From Heliocidaris tuberculata (taxonomy: Eukaryota; Echinodermata; Echinoidea; Camarodonta; Echinometridae), in assembly GCA_025618425.1 (NCBI GenBank), contig CM046832.1:22249917-22313916 (forward strand): DNA of 64,000 nt. The letters run 5' to 3'. This document shows, one piece after another, positions 39,781-53,495 of this stretch. The notes below the pieces were generated by a model. The model was not told the origin of the DNA, did no database searches, and worked only from the letters and a program-made list of their open reading frames with translations. Each line of letters starts with the position of its first letter. Within the stretch, counting starts at the first letter, position 1. A program made the position numbers and the translations under genes.

Positions 39781-39783
39781 AAT

Positions 39784-40789
39784 AATACCTATAACGTGTG
39801 TGTCTACGGCAAAATGGGCAATTTAAACTTTGAAAGCCATTTTCGGCCTGAAAACGACCGTTAAAACGTTTGAGCTACACAAGCCTTTTTTGTGTAGAAT
39901 TTTCTGCTCTTTCATCTGAATCAAGTCCCAAGTCTCTAGCACCCCGCAAACTGAAGTTAGAGGCCCCGTTCAAGGTCCGACAAGGGTATTTTTCACCCCA
40001 AAATCACTAAATGAAGCCTAGATGACGTCATAATGTCGTCATGAACCTCAGATTTTCACCGTCAATTCTTCTTATCAGTCCTCATTACTGTGCTGAATTT
40101 TAAAAAGATTCATGGTTTCGTTTTTGAGTTATTGCCCCCGTAAAAAAAGGGGGGGGGGTAAAAAAAGGAAAAAATGAATTATAAAAAAAAACGAATTGAG
40201 GTATGAATGTGAATTTTTGTGTGCCTGATATTTGGTGCAGATGTGATGACTATGGGAAGATTGAGAAAGATTTATCTCCTCGTTTGGGAGTTATCGGGGG
40301 TGGCATTTTTCACTGTTTCGGGCGCACTGACGCGCGGACGCGTACGTCCGCGCGCGTCTAATTTTCTGAAATTGACCGGATTGATATTAGCTTTAACCAT
40401 GCCAAATATGAAAGAGAAATGACATTTCGTTATGAACATATGACCATAAGTTGATTTTCACAAAATGGCGCCTGGATGACGTCACAATAACCTGATGACC
40501 TTGAAAAAGATGTGGGAACTTGACCTTATTAGGACTGATGACTGACGAAAATATGAAGAAAATAGACTGAGCCGATTTGGAGAAATCGGGATAACGAACT
40601 GGACGATTTGATATTGCAGGACATGTGGAAGATTATCCCCTTAGCTTTAATACACGACAGGGAATGAGATTCTACACAAACTACTGCACACTACTTTCAA
40701 TAGACATAACACGCAAAATTAGGCAGTTTTTTACATTGTTTGTGATGGTATATATGTTATAATAGTCGAAGAAGATGGTAGAATGAAAG

Positions 40790-40823
<34 letters not shown>

Positions 40824-42099
40824 ACCCACCGGGAATCGAACCTGGGTCGCCGGAATGGGAGGCAAGTGCTTTACCAATGGACCAAAATATTTCCAATAGA
40901 GATAACACGTAGACGAAAAACGGGATTCTCAAATGACATTTTGTAGTTAAAAAATGGGCATGATCCCGACATCTGATCAAAAATTGGAGGACACATTTGT
41001 GAAAGCTTATAGTCTCAGCTATAACATATTCAAATTTGGAAAAAAATCGAGCAGAAATTACAAAGATACTGCTCAAAGAAGACGGGAATGTAGAATCAAG
41101 ATTTGAGAAAAAGTCATGTCCCATAGAGAATACACGCAAAATGTGAAAAATTGACATGCCTCTTTTAATCGCAAAAATACACCATGATTTCTTTGTCAAA
41201 ATGAACAATCGTGTAACTGATCTTGTAGAGAATTGTCTCAGCTACAACATATCAAAATTTGGAAGAAAATCGACCAACTATGAGTGAAATATTGTCAAAT
41301 GAATACAAAAATTATGACGTCATTTTTTCAAAATCATTTTTTTCAGTTGATATGCAAATATGATGACGTCACAACGTATTTTTGGCCAAAATTTTGCATG
41401 AATTCAGATTTACATCTTACAGGCTTTCAGAATATTCAATAAAATTTGGGGGTCCCCAGCCATTCTGACGAGCTATGGCGGATTCTAGATAGGCATCTTT
41501 TTAGCACTTTTTACATTATATTCCCCATTGACGCGCGCGCGGATTTTTAAGTTTGACGCGCGCGTGTGGCCTTATGGAAAGTCGAGAATGACTGTAAATA
41601 GTTGGAAATTGTCAAGAATAGTGTCATGAATACAAACCATGCAAAAAAAACGGAGTTTTTACGTTCTATACGCGCTGCGTACGCGCATAACGCGCGCGCG
41701 GACGCGCACGGACGGAAAATTTTGAAATGCTTAAAATGTCCTGAACCGTACTCTCCTTTGATTAAAAAGTGATTTTGAGCAATTCTAAATTTTGACGCGC
41801 GCGTACGTGCGCGTCATGACGTGCCCGCGGATTTTGCTGACATTTTACATTGACACTTGACCTGAAGTTTATGTGTTGTAAATATGGTTGATTTTTGATG
41901 ATCCGTTGTGATGATATGATTGATAATCTGATTTCACAAAATGGCGCCTGGATGACGTCATGATGACCTGATGACCTTGAAAAAATTTCTGGCACTTGAC
42001 CATTATATGCCTGATAATTGATTGAAATTTTATGAAAAATGAGCGAACCGAATTTGAGAAAACACGCTCACAAGAAAGTGGTGGAAAAATAAAAATAAA
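39784..42099 (-). mobile_element. Array unit 6: module C plus core
   Basis: Module C (39784-40185) begins TACCTATAACGTGTGTGTC and has no CTAG hairpin. It ends with a bare AAAATAAA. Confidence 0.7.
40821..40884 (-). pseudogene. tRNA-Gly-like, copy 6
   Basis: Identical to copy 1 by eye; lies in a module C unit. Confidence 0.72.
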
Positions 42100-42902
42100 C
42101 TAGAAATTTAATTCGTCACTGAAGACGAATTAGGTGGTCTGTCTTTCACTGTGGCAAAGTGCTTTGTCAGGTGTGATAATATTTCTGCAAGATTATAATC
42201 ATAATGTTGACAATGATCATAAGATATGGTCATATAAGTGATGACAATGACGATAATGATATATTGATAATGATGATCATAATGACAATAATGATGACAA
42301 TAACCACGATAACCTAAGTGGCATAGCGCCCCTACAGGTTCAGTTTTATGGGCGATTTTTCGAAAAGTGCTTGAAATGGCATGAAACGTTTGCAAAATGA
42401 ATTTGGGACGATTTGGATCATTTCTAAATTTTGCGCGTGCACGGACGCGCGGACGTACGCGTACGCGCGCGTTTAACGAAATGACCTTGACTGGAATGAC
42501 AGTGACCTTAACCATGCCAAATATGAAAGAGAAATGACATTTCGTTATGAACATATGACCATAAGTTGATTTTCACAAAATGGCGCCTGGATGACGTCAC
42601 AATAACCTGATGACCTTGAAAAAGATGTGGGAACTTGACCTTATTAGGACTGATGACTGACGAAAATATGAAGAAAATAGACTGAGCCGATTTGGAGAAA
42701 TCGGGATAACGAACTGGACGATTTGATATTGCAGGACATGTGGAAGATTATCCCCTTAGCTTTAATACACGACAGGGAATGAGATTCTACACAAACTACT
42801 GCACACTACTTTCAATAGACATAACACGCAAAATTAGGCAGTTTTTTTACATTGTTTGTGATGGTATATGTTATAATAGTCGAAGAAGATGGTAGAATGA
42901 AA

Positions 42903-42937
<35 letters not shown>

Positions 42938-44213
42938 ACCCACCGGGAATCGAACCTGGGTCGCCGGAATGGGAGGCAAGTGCTTTACCAATGGACCAAA
43001 ATATTTCCAATAGAGATAACACGTAGACGAAAAACGGGATTCTCAAATGACATTTTGTAGTTAAAAAATGGGCATGATCCCGACATCTGATCAAAAATTG
43101 GAGGACACATTTGTGAAAGCTTATAGTCTCAGCTATAACATATTCAAATTTGGAAAAAAATCGAGCGGAAATTACAAAGATACTGCTCAAAGAAGACGGG
43201 AATGTAGAATCAAGATTGGAGAAAAAGTCATCTCCCATAGAGAATACACGCAAAATGAGAAAAATTGACATGCCTCTTTTAATCGCAAAAATACACCATG
43301 ATTTCTTTGTCAAAATGAACAATCGTGTAACTGATCTTGTAGAGAATTGTCTCAGCTACAACATATCAAAATTTGGAAGAAAATCGACCAACTATGAGTG
43401 AAATATTGTCAAATGAATACAAAAATTATGACGTCATTTTTTCAAAATCATTTTTTTCAGTTGATATGCAAATATGATGACGTCACAACGTATTTTTGGC
43501 CAAAATTTTGCATGAATTCAGATTTACATCTTACAGGCTTTCAGAATATTCAATAAAATTTGGGGGTCCCCAGCCATTCTGACGAGCTATGGCGGATTCT
43601 AGATAGGCATCTTTTTAGCACTTTTTACATTATATTCCCCATTGACGCGCGCGCGGATTTTTAAGTTTGACGCGCGCGTGTGGCCTTATGGAAAGTCGAG
43701 AATGACTGTAAATAGTTGGAAATTGTCAAGAATAGTGTCATGAATACAAACCATGCAAAAAAAACGGAGTTTTTACGTTCTATACGCGCTGCGTACGCGC
43801 ATAACGCGCGCGCGGACGCGCACGGACGGAAAATTTTGAAATGCTTAAAATGTCCTGAACCGTACTCTCCTTTGATTAAAAAGTGATTTTGAGCAATTCT
43901 AAATTTTGACGCGCGCGTACGTGCGCGTCATGACGTCCCCGCGGATTTTACTGACATTTTACATTGACACTTGACCTGAAGTTTATGTGTTGTAAATATG
44001 GTTGATTTTTGATGATCCGTTGTGATGATATGATTGATAATCTGATTTCACAAAATGGCGCCTGGATGACGTCATGATGACCTGATGACCTTGAAAAAAT
44101 TTCTGGCACTTGACCATTATATGCCTGATAATTGATTGAAATTTTATGAAAAATGAGCGAACCGAATTTGAGAAAACACGCTCACAAGAAAGTGGTGGAA
44201 AAATAAAAATAAA
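42100..44213 (-). mobile_element. Array unit 7: module A' plus core, 2114 bp
   Basis: CTAG at 42100. Nearly identical to unit 8, with the tRNA-like copies exactly 2114 bp apart. Confidence 0.78.
42935..42998 (-). pseudogene. tRNA-Gly-like, copy 7
   Basis: Identical to copy 1 by eye; lies in a module A' unit. Confidence 0.72.
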
Positions 44214-45016
44214 CTAGAAATTTAATTCGTCACTGAAGACGAATTAGGTGGTCTGTCTTTCACTGTGGCAAAGTGCTTTGTCAGGTGTGATAATATTTCT
44301 GCAAGATTATAATCATAATGTTGACAATGATCATAAGATATGGTCATATAAGTGATGACAATGACGATAATGATATATTGATAATGATGATCATAATGAC
44401 AATAATGATGACAATAACCACGATAACCTAAGTGGCATAGCGCCCCTACAGGTTCAGTTTTATGGGCGATTTTTCGAAAAGTGCTTGAAATGGCATGAAA
44501 CGTTTGCAAAATGAATTTGGGACGATTTGGATCATTTCTAAATTTTGCGCGTGCACGGACGCGCGGACGTACGCGTACGCGCGCGTTTAACGAAATGACC
44601 TTGACTGGAATGACAGTGACCTTAACCATGCCAAATATGAAAGAGAAATGACATTTCGTTATGAACATATGACCATAAGTTGATTTTCACAAAATGGCGC
44701 CTGGATGACGTCACAATAACCTGATGACCTTGAAAAAGATGTGGGAACTTGACCTTATTACGACTGATGACTGACGAAAATATGAAGAAAATAGACTGAG
44801 CCGATTTGGAGAAATCGGGATAACGAACTGGACGATTTGATATTGCAGGACATGTGGAAGATTATCCCCTTAGCTTTAATACACGACAGGGAATGAGATT
44901 CTACACAAACTACTGCACACTACTTTCAATAGACATAACACGCAAAATTAGGCAGTTTTTTTACATTGTTTGTGATGGTATATGTTATAATAGTCGAAGA
45001 AGATGGTAGAATGAAA

Positions 45017-45048
<32 letters not shown>

Positions 45049-45051
<3 letters not shown>

Positions 45052-45112
45052 ACCCACCGGGAATCGAACCTGGGTCGCCGGAATGGGAGGCAAGTGCTTT
45101 ACCAATGGACCA
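45049..45112 (-). pseudogene. tRNA-Gly-like, copy 8
   Basis: Identical to copy 1 by eye; exactly 2114 bp from copy 7. Confidence 0.72.
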
Positions 45113-46324
45113 AAATATTTCCAATAGAGATAACACGTAGACGAAAAACGGGATTCTCAAATGACATTTTGTAGTTAAAAAATGGGCATGATCCCGACAT
45201 CTGATCAAAAATTGGAGGACACATTTGTGAAAGCTTATAGTCTCAGCTATAACATATTCAAATTTGGAAAAAAATCGAGCAGAAATTACAAAGATACTGC
45301 TCAAAGAAGACGGGAATGTAGAATCAAGATTGGAGAAAAAGTCATCTCCCATAGAGAATACACGCAAAATGAGAAAAATTGACATGCCTCTTTTAATCGC
45401 AAAAATACACCATGATTTCTTTGTCAAAATGAACAATCGTGTAACTGATCTTGTAGAGAATTGTCTCAGCTACAACATATCAAAATTTGGAAGAAAATCG
45501 ACCAACTATGAGTGAAATATTGTCAAATGAATACAAAAATTATGACGTCATTTTTTCAAAATCATTTTTTTCAGTTGATATGCAAATATGATGACGTCAC
45601 AACGTATTTTTGGCCAAAATTTTGCATGAATTCAGATTTACATCTTACAGGCTTTCAGAATATTCAATAAAATTTGGGGGTCCCCAGCCATTCTGACGAG
45701 CTATGGCGGATTCTAGATAGGCATGTTTTTAGCACTTTTTACATTATATTCCCCATTGACGCGCGCGCGGATTTTTAAGTTTGACGCGCGCGTGTGGCCT
45801 TATGGAAAGTCGAGAATGACTGTAAATAGTTGGAAATTGTCAAGAATAGTGTCATGAATACAAACCATGCAAAAAAAACGGAGTTTTTACGTTCTATACG
45901 CGCTGCGTACGCGCATAACGCGCGCGCGGACGCGCACGGACGGAAAATTTTGAAATGCTTAAAATGTCCTGAACCGTACTCTCCTTTGATTAAAAAGTGA
46001 TTTTGAGCAATTCTAAATTTTGACGCGCGCGTACGTGCGCGTCATGACGTGCCCGCGGATTTTGCTGACATTTTACATTGACACTTGACCTGAAGTTTAT
46101 GTGTTGTAAATATGGTTGATTTTTGATGATCTGTTGTGATGATATGATTGATAATCTGATTTCACAAAATGGCGCCTGGATGACGTCATGATGACCTGAT
46201 GACCTTGAAAAAATTTCTGGCACTTGACCATTATATGCCTGATAATTGATTGAAATTTTATGAAAAATGAGCGAACCGAATTTGAGAAAACACGCTCACA
46301 AGAAAGTGGTGGAAAAATAAAAAT

Positions 46325-46471
46325 AAATAATAAAGAAATAAATAAATAAAGAAAATTCTGACGAAATTAAGAGGTAGTCTGTCTACGACAGACCACCTAA
46401 TAATAAAGAAATAAATAAATAAAGAAAATTCTGACGAAATTAAGAGGTAGTCTGTCTACGACAGACCACCT
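46325..46471. repeat. Hairpin minisatellite, two units
   Basis: Two complete units, followed by the diverged module C. Confidence 0.82.
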
Positions 46472-47340
46472 AATAATACCTATAACGTGTGTGTCTATGG
46501 CAAAATGGGTAATTTGAACTTTGAAAGCCATTTTCACCCTGAAGACGACCGTTAAAACGTTTGAGCTATGCGAACCTTTTTTGTGTAGAATTTTATGCTC
46601 TTTCATGTGAATCAAGTCCCAAGTCTCTAGCACCCCGCAAACTGAAGTTAGGGCTCATTTTCAGGGTGCGAAAAGGGCATTTTTCACCCTAAAATCACTA
46701 AATGAAGCCTGGTTGACGTCATAAGGACGTCATGAACCTCAAATTTTCACCGTCAACACTTCTTATCAGTCCTCATTACTGTGTCGAATTTGAAAAAGAT
46801 TCATGGTTTCGTTTTTGAGTTATTGCCCCCGTAAAAAGAGGGGGGGGGGTCAAAAAAGGAAAAAATGAATAATAAAAAAAAAACGAATTGAGCTATGAAT
46901 CTGATTTTTGGTGTGCATGATATTTGGTCGAAATGTGATGGACGAGGCAAAATTCAGAAAGATTTACCTCCTCGTTTGGGAGTTATTGGGGCTGGCATTT
47001 TTCATATTTGCGGGGGCATTGACGCGCGAACGTGGGCGCACGCGCGCGTCTAAGTCTCTGAATTTGACCTGATTGATATTAGCTTCAATCATGCCAAATA
47101 TGAATGAGAAATGACTTTCCCTGATGAAGATATGACCATGAGTTGATTTTCACAAAATGGCGCCTGGATGACGTCACGATGACCCGGGGACCTTGAAAAA
47201 GTTACGGGAACTTGATCTCGTAGGGGCTGATGACTGACGAAAACTTAAAGAAATTGGACTGGGCCGATTTTGAGATATCATCTGCACAAAAAGTGGGCGG
47301 AAAAAGGAAAGCTTGTTTTGACAAAACTAAAATTAACCTA
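46472..47340. repeat. Diverged module C without core
   Basis: It aligns with module C and the following CpG-rich part but carries many substitutions. It stops before a tRNA-like core and ends in unrelated sequence (GCTTGTTTTGACAAAAC) just before CTAG. Confidence 0.65.
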
Positions 47341-48543
47341 CTAGAAATTTAATTCGTCACTGAAGACGAATTAGGTGGTCTGTCTTGAACTGGTAAATTC
47401 TTATGTAAGATATGATGATGATTGGGCAAGATAGTGATCATGGTAGGGTCGACGACAATGATAAGATGGTCATATATATGTGATGACAGTGAAATTGACC
47501 ATCCGCAATATGAAAGAGAAATGGCATTTCGTTATTAACATACATGACCATACATGACCATAAGTCGATTTTCAGAAAATGGCACCTGGATAAAGTTATA
47601 ATGACATCATGACCTTGTGATTTTCACAGCATAATTGTCCTACCAAGCCTCATGTCTGTGCCAACCTTCATAAAGATTCAATATTCCGTTTTTAAGTAAT
47701 CAGCCCCGCAAAAAAGGGGGGTGTTGGGTGGTTTTCGGTAAATTAGTATGAGATTTTTCGTTTTTTCATTTGTCAATGGGAGGAAAAAATACACGAATTT
47801 GAAGAAATTTCAAATTGGAAGTAAAATGGACAGGCATTTCCTTGAAGTTTCAGCCATTAGTTTCGTTGTAGAAGGCAGGATGGACGAGAAATTAAGGAAA
47901 AGATGGACAAGAAAACGACGTCTACACTTCAATACACAAAAAAAAAAACGAATTGAGGTATGAATGTGAATTTTTGTGTGCATGATATTTGGTGCAGATG
48001 TGATGACTATGGGAAGATTGAGAAAGATTTATCTCCTCGTTTCGGAGTTATCGGGGGTGGCATTTTTCACTGTTGCGGGCGCACTGACGCGCGGACGCGT
48101 ACGTCCGCGCGCGTCTAATTTTCTGAAATTGACCGGATTGATTTTAGCTTTAACCATGCCAAATATGAAAGAGAAATGACATTTCGTTATGAACATATGA
48201 CCATAAGTTGATTTTCACAAAATGGCGCCTGGATGACGTCACAATAACCTGATGACCTTGAAAAAGATGTGGGAACTTGACCTTATTAGGACTGATGACT
48301 GACGAAAATATGAAGAAAATAGACTGAGCCGATTTGGAGAAATCGGGATAACGAACTGGACGATTTGATATTGCAGGACATGTGGAAGATTATCCCCTTA
48401 GCTTTAATACACGACAGGGAATGAGATTCTACACAAACTACTGCACACTACTTTCAATAGACATAACACGCAAAATTAGGCAGTTTTTTACATTGTTTGT
48501 GATGGTATATGTTATAATAGTCGAAGAAGATGGTAGAATGAAA

Positions 48544-48576
<33 letters not shown>

Positions 48577-48579
<3 letters not shown>

Positions 48580-48640
48580 ACCCACCGGGAATCGAACCTG
48601 GGTCGCCGGAATGGGAGGCAAGTGCTTTACCAATGGACCA
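48577..48640 (-). pseudogene. tRNA-Gly-like, copy 9
   Basis: Identical to copy 1 by eye; lies in a module A unit. Confidence 0.72.
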
Positions 48641-49852
48641 AAATATTTCCAATAGAGATAACACGTAGACGAAAAACGGGATTCTCAAATGACATTTTGT
48701 AGTTAAAAAATGGGCATGATCCCGACATCTGATCAAAAATTGGAGGACACATTTGTGAAAGCTTATAGTCTCAGCTATAACATATTCAAATTTGGAAAAA
48801 AATCGAGCAGAAATTACAAAGATACTGCTCAAAGAAGACGGGAATGTAGAATCAAGATTGGAGAAAAAGTCATCTCCCATAGAGAATACACGCAAAATGA
48901 GAAAAATTGACATGCCTCTTTTAATCGCAAAAATACACCATGATTTCTTTGTCAAAATGAACAATCGTGTAACTGATCTTGTAGAGAATTGTCTCAGCTA
49001 CAACATATCAAAATTTGGAAGAAAATCGACCAACTATGAGTGAAATATTGTCAAATGAATACAAAAATTATGACGTCATTTTTTCAAAATCATTTTTTTC
49101 AGTTGATATGCAAATATGATGACGTCACAACGTATTTTTGGCCAAAATTTTGCATGAATTCAGATTTACATCTTACAGGCTTTCAGAATATTCAATAAAA
49201 TTTGGGGGTCCCCAGCCATTCTGACGAGCTATGGCGGATTCTAGATAGGCATCTTTTTAGCACTTTTTACATTATATTCCCCATTGACGCGCGCGCGGAT
49301 TTTTAAGTTTGACGCGCGCGTGTGGCCTTATGGAAAGTCGAGAATGACTGTAAATAGTTGGAAATTGTCAAGAATAGTGTCATGAATACAAACCATGCAA
49401 AAAAAACGGAGTTTTTACGTTCTATACGCGCTGCGTACGCGCATAACGCGCGCGCGGACGCGCACGGACGGAAAATTTTGAAATGCTTAAAATGTCCTGA
49501 ACCGTACTCTCCTTTGATTAAAAAGTGATTTTGAGCAATTCTAAATTTTGACGCGCGCGTACGTGCGCGTCATGACGTGCCCGCGGATTTTGCTGACATT
49601 TTACATTGACACTTGACCTGAAGTTTATGTGTTGTAAATATGGTTGATTTTTGATGATCCGTTGTGATGATATGATTGATAATCTGATTTCACAAAATGG
49701 CGCCTGGATGACGTCATGATGACCTGATGACCTTGAAAAAATTTCTGGCACTTGACCATTATATGCCTGATAATTCATTGAAATTTTATGAAAAATGAGC
49801 GAACCGAATTTGAGAAAACACGCTCACAAGAAAGTGGTGGAAAAATAAAAAT

Positions 49853-50272
49853 AAATAATAAAGAAATAAATAAAGAAAATTCTGACGAAATTAAGAGGTA
49901 GTCTGTCTACGACAGACCACCTAATAATAAAGAAATAAATAAATAAAGAAAATTCTGACGAAATTAAGAGGTAGTCTGTCTACGACAGACCACCTAATAA
50001 TAAAGAAATAAATAAATAAAGAAAATTCTGACGAAATTAAGAGGTAGTCTGTCTACGACAGACCACCTAATAATAAAGAAATAAATAAAGAAAATTCTGA
50101 CGAAATTAAGAGGTAGTCTGTCTACGACAGACCACCTAATAATAAAGAAATAAATAAATAAAGAAAATTCTGACGAAATTAAGAGGTAGTCTGTCTACGA
50201 CAGACCACCTAATAAATAAAGAAAGAAAATTCTGACGAAATTAAGAGGTAGTCTGTCTTCGACAGACCACCT
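49853..50272. repeat. Hairpin minisatellite, six units of about 72 bp
   Basis: Each unit is an AATAATAAAGAAATAAAT spacer of variable AAAT count, then TTCTGACGAAATTAAG, then the AGGTAGTCTGTC/GACAGACCACCT hairpin. The last unit has TTC instead of TAC in the loop. Confidence 0.9.
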
Positions 50273-52593
50273 AATAATACCTATAACGTGTGTGTCTACG
50301 GCAAAATGGGCAATTTAAACTTTGAAAGCCATTTTCGGCCTGAAAACGACCGTTAAAACGTTTGAGCTACACAAGCCTTTTTTGTGTAGAATTTTCTGCT
50401 CTTTCATCTGAATCAAGTCCCAAGTCTCTAGCACCCCGCAAACTGAAGTTAGAGGCCCCGTTCAAGGTCCGACAAGGGTATTTTTCACCCCAAAATCACT
50501 AAATGAAGCCTAGATGACGTCATAATGTCGTCATGAACCTCAGATTTTCACCGTCAATTCTTCTTATCAGTCCTCATTACTGTGCTGAATTTTAAAAAGA
50601 TTCATGGTTTCGTTTTTGAGTTATTGCCCCCGTAAAAAAAGGGGGGGGGGTAAAAAAAGGAAAAAATGAATTATAAAAAAAAAACGAATTGAGGTATGAA
50701 TGTGAATTTTTGTGTGCCTGATATTTGGTGCAGATGTGATGACTATGGGAAGATTGAGAAAGATTGACCTCCTCGTTTGGGAGTTATCGGGGGTGGCATT
50801 TTTCACTGTTTCGGGCGCACTGACGCGCGGACGCGTACGTCCGCGCGCGTCTAATTTTCTGAAATTGACCGGATTGATATTAGCTTTAACCATGCCAAAT
50901 ATGAAAGAGAAATGACATTTCGTTATGAACATATGACCATAAGTTGATTTTCACAAAATGGCGCCTGGATGACGTCACAATAACCTGATGACCTTGAAAA
51001 AGATGTGGGAACTTGACCTTATTAGGACTGATGACTGACGAAAATATGAAGAAAATAGACTGAGCCGATTTGGAGAAATCGGGATAACGAACTGGACGAT
51101 TTGATATTGCAGGACATGTGGAAGATTATCCCCTTAGCTTTAATACACGACAGGGAATGAGATTCTACACAAACTACTGCACACTACTTTCAATAGACAT
51201 AACACGCAAAATTAGGCAGTTTTTTACATTGTTTGTGATGGTATATGTTATAATAGTCGAAGAAGATGGTAGAATGAAAGGCAAAAAAAAAAACCAAAAA
51301 AAACCCCAAAAAAATGGACCCACCGGGAATCGAACCTGGGTCGCCGGAATGGGAGGCAAGTGCTTTACCAATGGACCAAAATATTTCCAATAGAGATAAC
51401 ACGTAGACGAAAAACGGGATTCTCAAATGACATTTTGTAGTTAAAAAATGGGCATGATCCCGACATCTGATCAAAAATTGGAGGACACATGTGTGAAAGC
51501 TTATAGTCTCAGTTATAACATATTCAAATTTGGAAAAAAATCGAGCAGAAATTACAAAGATACTGCTCAAAGAAGACGGGAATGTAGAATCAAGATTTGA
51601 GAAAAAGTCATGTCCCATAGAGAATACACGCAAAATGAGAAAAATTGACATGCCTCTTTTAATCGCAAAATTACACCATGATTCCTTTGTCAAAATGAAC
51701 AATCGTGTAACTGATCTTGTAGAGAATTGTCTCAGCTACAACATATCAAAATTTGGAAGAAAATCGACCAACTATGAGTGAAATATTGTCAAATGAATAC
51801 AAAAATTATGACGTCATTTTTTCAAAATCATTTTTTTCAGTTGACATGCAAATATGATGACGTCACAACGTATTTTTGGCCAAAATTTTGCATGAATTCA
51901 GATTTACATCTTACAGGCTTTCAGAATATTTAATAAAATTTGGGGGTCCCCAGCCATTCTGACGAGCTATGGCGGATTCTAGATAGGCATCTTTTTAGCA
52001 CTTTTTACATTATATTGCCCATTGACGCGCGCGCGGATTTTTAAGTTTGACGCGCGCGTGTGGCCTTATGGAAAGTCGAGAATGACTGTAAATAGTTGGA
52101 AATTGTCAAGAATAGTGTCATGAATACAAACCATGCAAAAAAAACGGAGTTTTTACGTTCTATACGCGCTGCGTACGCGCATAACGCGCGCGCGGACGCG
52201 CACGGACGGAAAATTTTGAAATGCTTAAAATGTCCTGAACCGTACTCTCCTTTGATTAAAAAGTGATTTTGAGCAATTCTAAATTTTGACGCGCGCGTAC
52301 GTGCGCGTCATGACGTGCCCGCGGATTTTGCTGACATTTTACATTGACACTTGACCTGAAGTTTATGTGTTGTAAATATGGTTGATTTTTGATGATCCGT
52401 TGTGATGATATGATTGATAATCTGATTTCACAAAATGGCGCCTGGATGACGTCATGATGACCTGATGACCTTGAAAAAATTTCTGGCACTTGACCATTAT
52501 ATGCCTGATAATTGATTGAAATTTTATGAAAAATGAGCGAACCGAATTTGAGAAAACACGCTCACAAGAAAGTGGTGGAAAAATAAAAATAAA
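50273..52593 (-). mobile_element. Array unit 10: module C plus core
   Basis: The A tract next to the tRNA-like copy is interrupted by CC and CCCC (51283-51314), unlike the pure tracts in most other units. Confidence 0.72.
51315..51378 (-). pseudogene. tRNA-Gly-like, copy 10
   Basis: Same sequence, but the T tract is broken by GGGG and GG, leaving runs of 7 to 10 T that still suffice for polymerase III termination. Confidence 0.72.
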
Positions 52594-53399
52594 CTAGAAA
52601 TTTAATTCGTCACTGAAGACGAATTAGGTGGTCTGTCTTTCACTGTGGCAAAGTGCTTTGTCAGGTGTGATAATATTTCTGCAAGATTATAATCATAATG
52701 TTGACGACAATGATCATAAGATATGGTCATATAAGTGATGACAATGACGATAATGATATATTGATAATGATGATCATAATGACAATAATGATGACAATAA
52801 CCACGATAACCTAAGTGGCATAGCGCCCCTACAGGTTCAGTTTTATGGGCGATTTTTCGAAAAGTGCTTGAAATGGCATGAAACGTTTGCAAAATGAATT
52901 TGGGATGATTTGGATCATTTCTAAATTTTGCGCGCGCACGGACGCGCGGACGTACGCGTACGCGCGCGTTTAACGAAATGACCTTGACTGGAATGACAGT
53001 GACCTTAACCATGCCAAATATGAAAGAGAAATGATATTTCGTTATGAACATATGACCATAAGTTGATTTTCACAAAATGGCGCCTGGATGACGTCACAAT
53101 AACCTGATGACCTTGAAAAAGATGTTGGAACTTGACCTTATTAGGACTGATGACTGACGAAAATATGAAGAAAATTGACTGAGCCGATTTGGAGAAATCG
53201 GGATAACGATCTGGACGATTTGATATTGCAGGACATGTGGAAGATTATCCCCTTAGCTTTAATACACGACAGGGAATGAGATTCTACACAAACTACTGCA
53301 CACTACTTTCAATAGACATAACACGCAAAATTAGGCAGTTTTTTACATTGTTTGTGATGGTATATGTTATAATAGTCGAAGAAGATGGTAGAATGAAAG

Positions 53400-53431
<32 letters not shown>

Positions 53432-53434
<3 letters not shown>

Positions 53435-53495
53435 ACCCACCGGGAGTCGAACCTGGGTCGCCGGAATGGGAGGCAAGTGCTTTACCAATGGACCA
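53432..53495 (-). pseudogene. tRNA-Gly-like, copy 11
   Basis: One change in the B box (GGTTCGACTCC), still within the GGTTCGANTCC consensus. Confidence 0.72.

Larger units (their letters stand above)
37144..39783 (-). mobile_element. Array unit 5: module A, core, two minisatellites
   Basis: CTAG at 37144. Near-identical to unit 1, but with a small deletion at about 38480 (GGATTCT lost) relative to other cores. Confidence 0.75.
44214..46471 (-). mobile_element. Array unit 8: module A', core, two minisatellites
   Basis: CTAG at 44214; tRNA-like copy at 45049-45112. Confidence 0.78.
47341..50272 (-). mobile_element. Array unit 9: module A, core, six minisatellites
   Basis: CTAG at 47341. The longest minisatellite run of the array closes this unit. 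Confidence 0.75.

Noticed and set aside
49853..50272. CRISPR-like appearance (regular hairpin repeats)
   Set aside because: The intervals are not unique spacers but repeat sequence itself, and the genome is eukaryotic.
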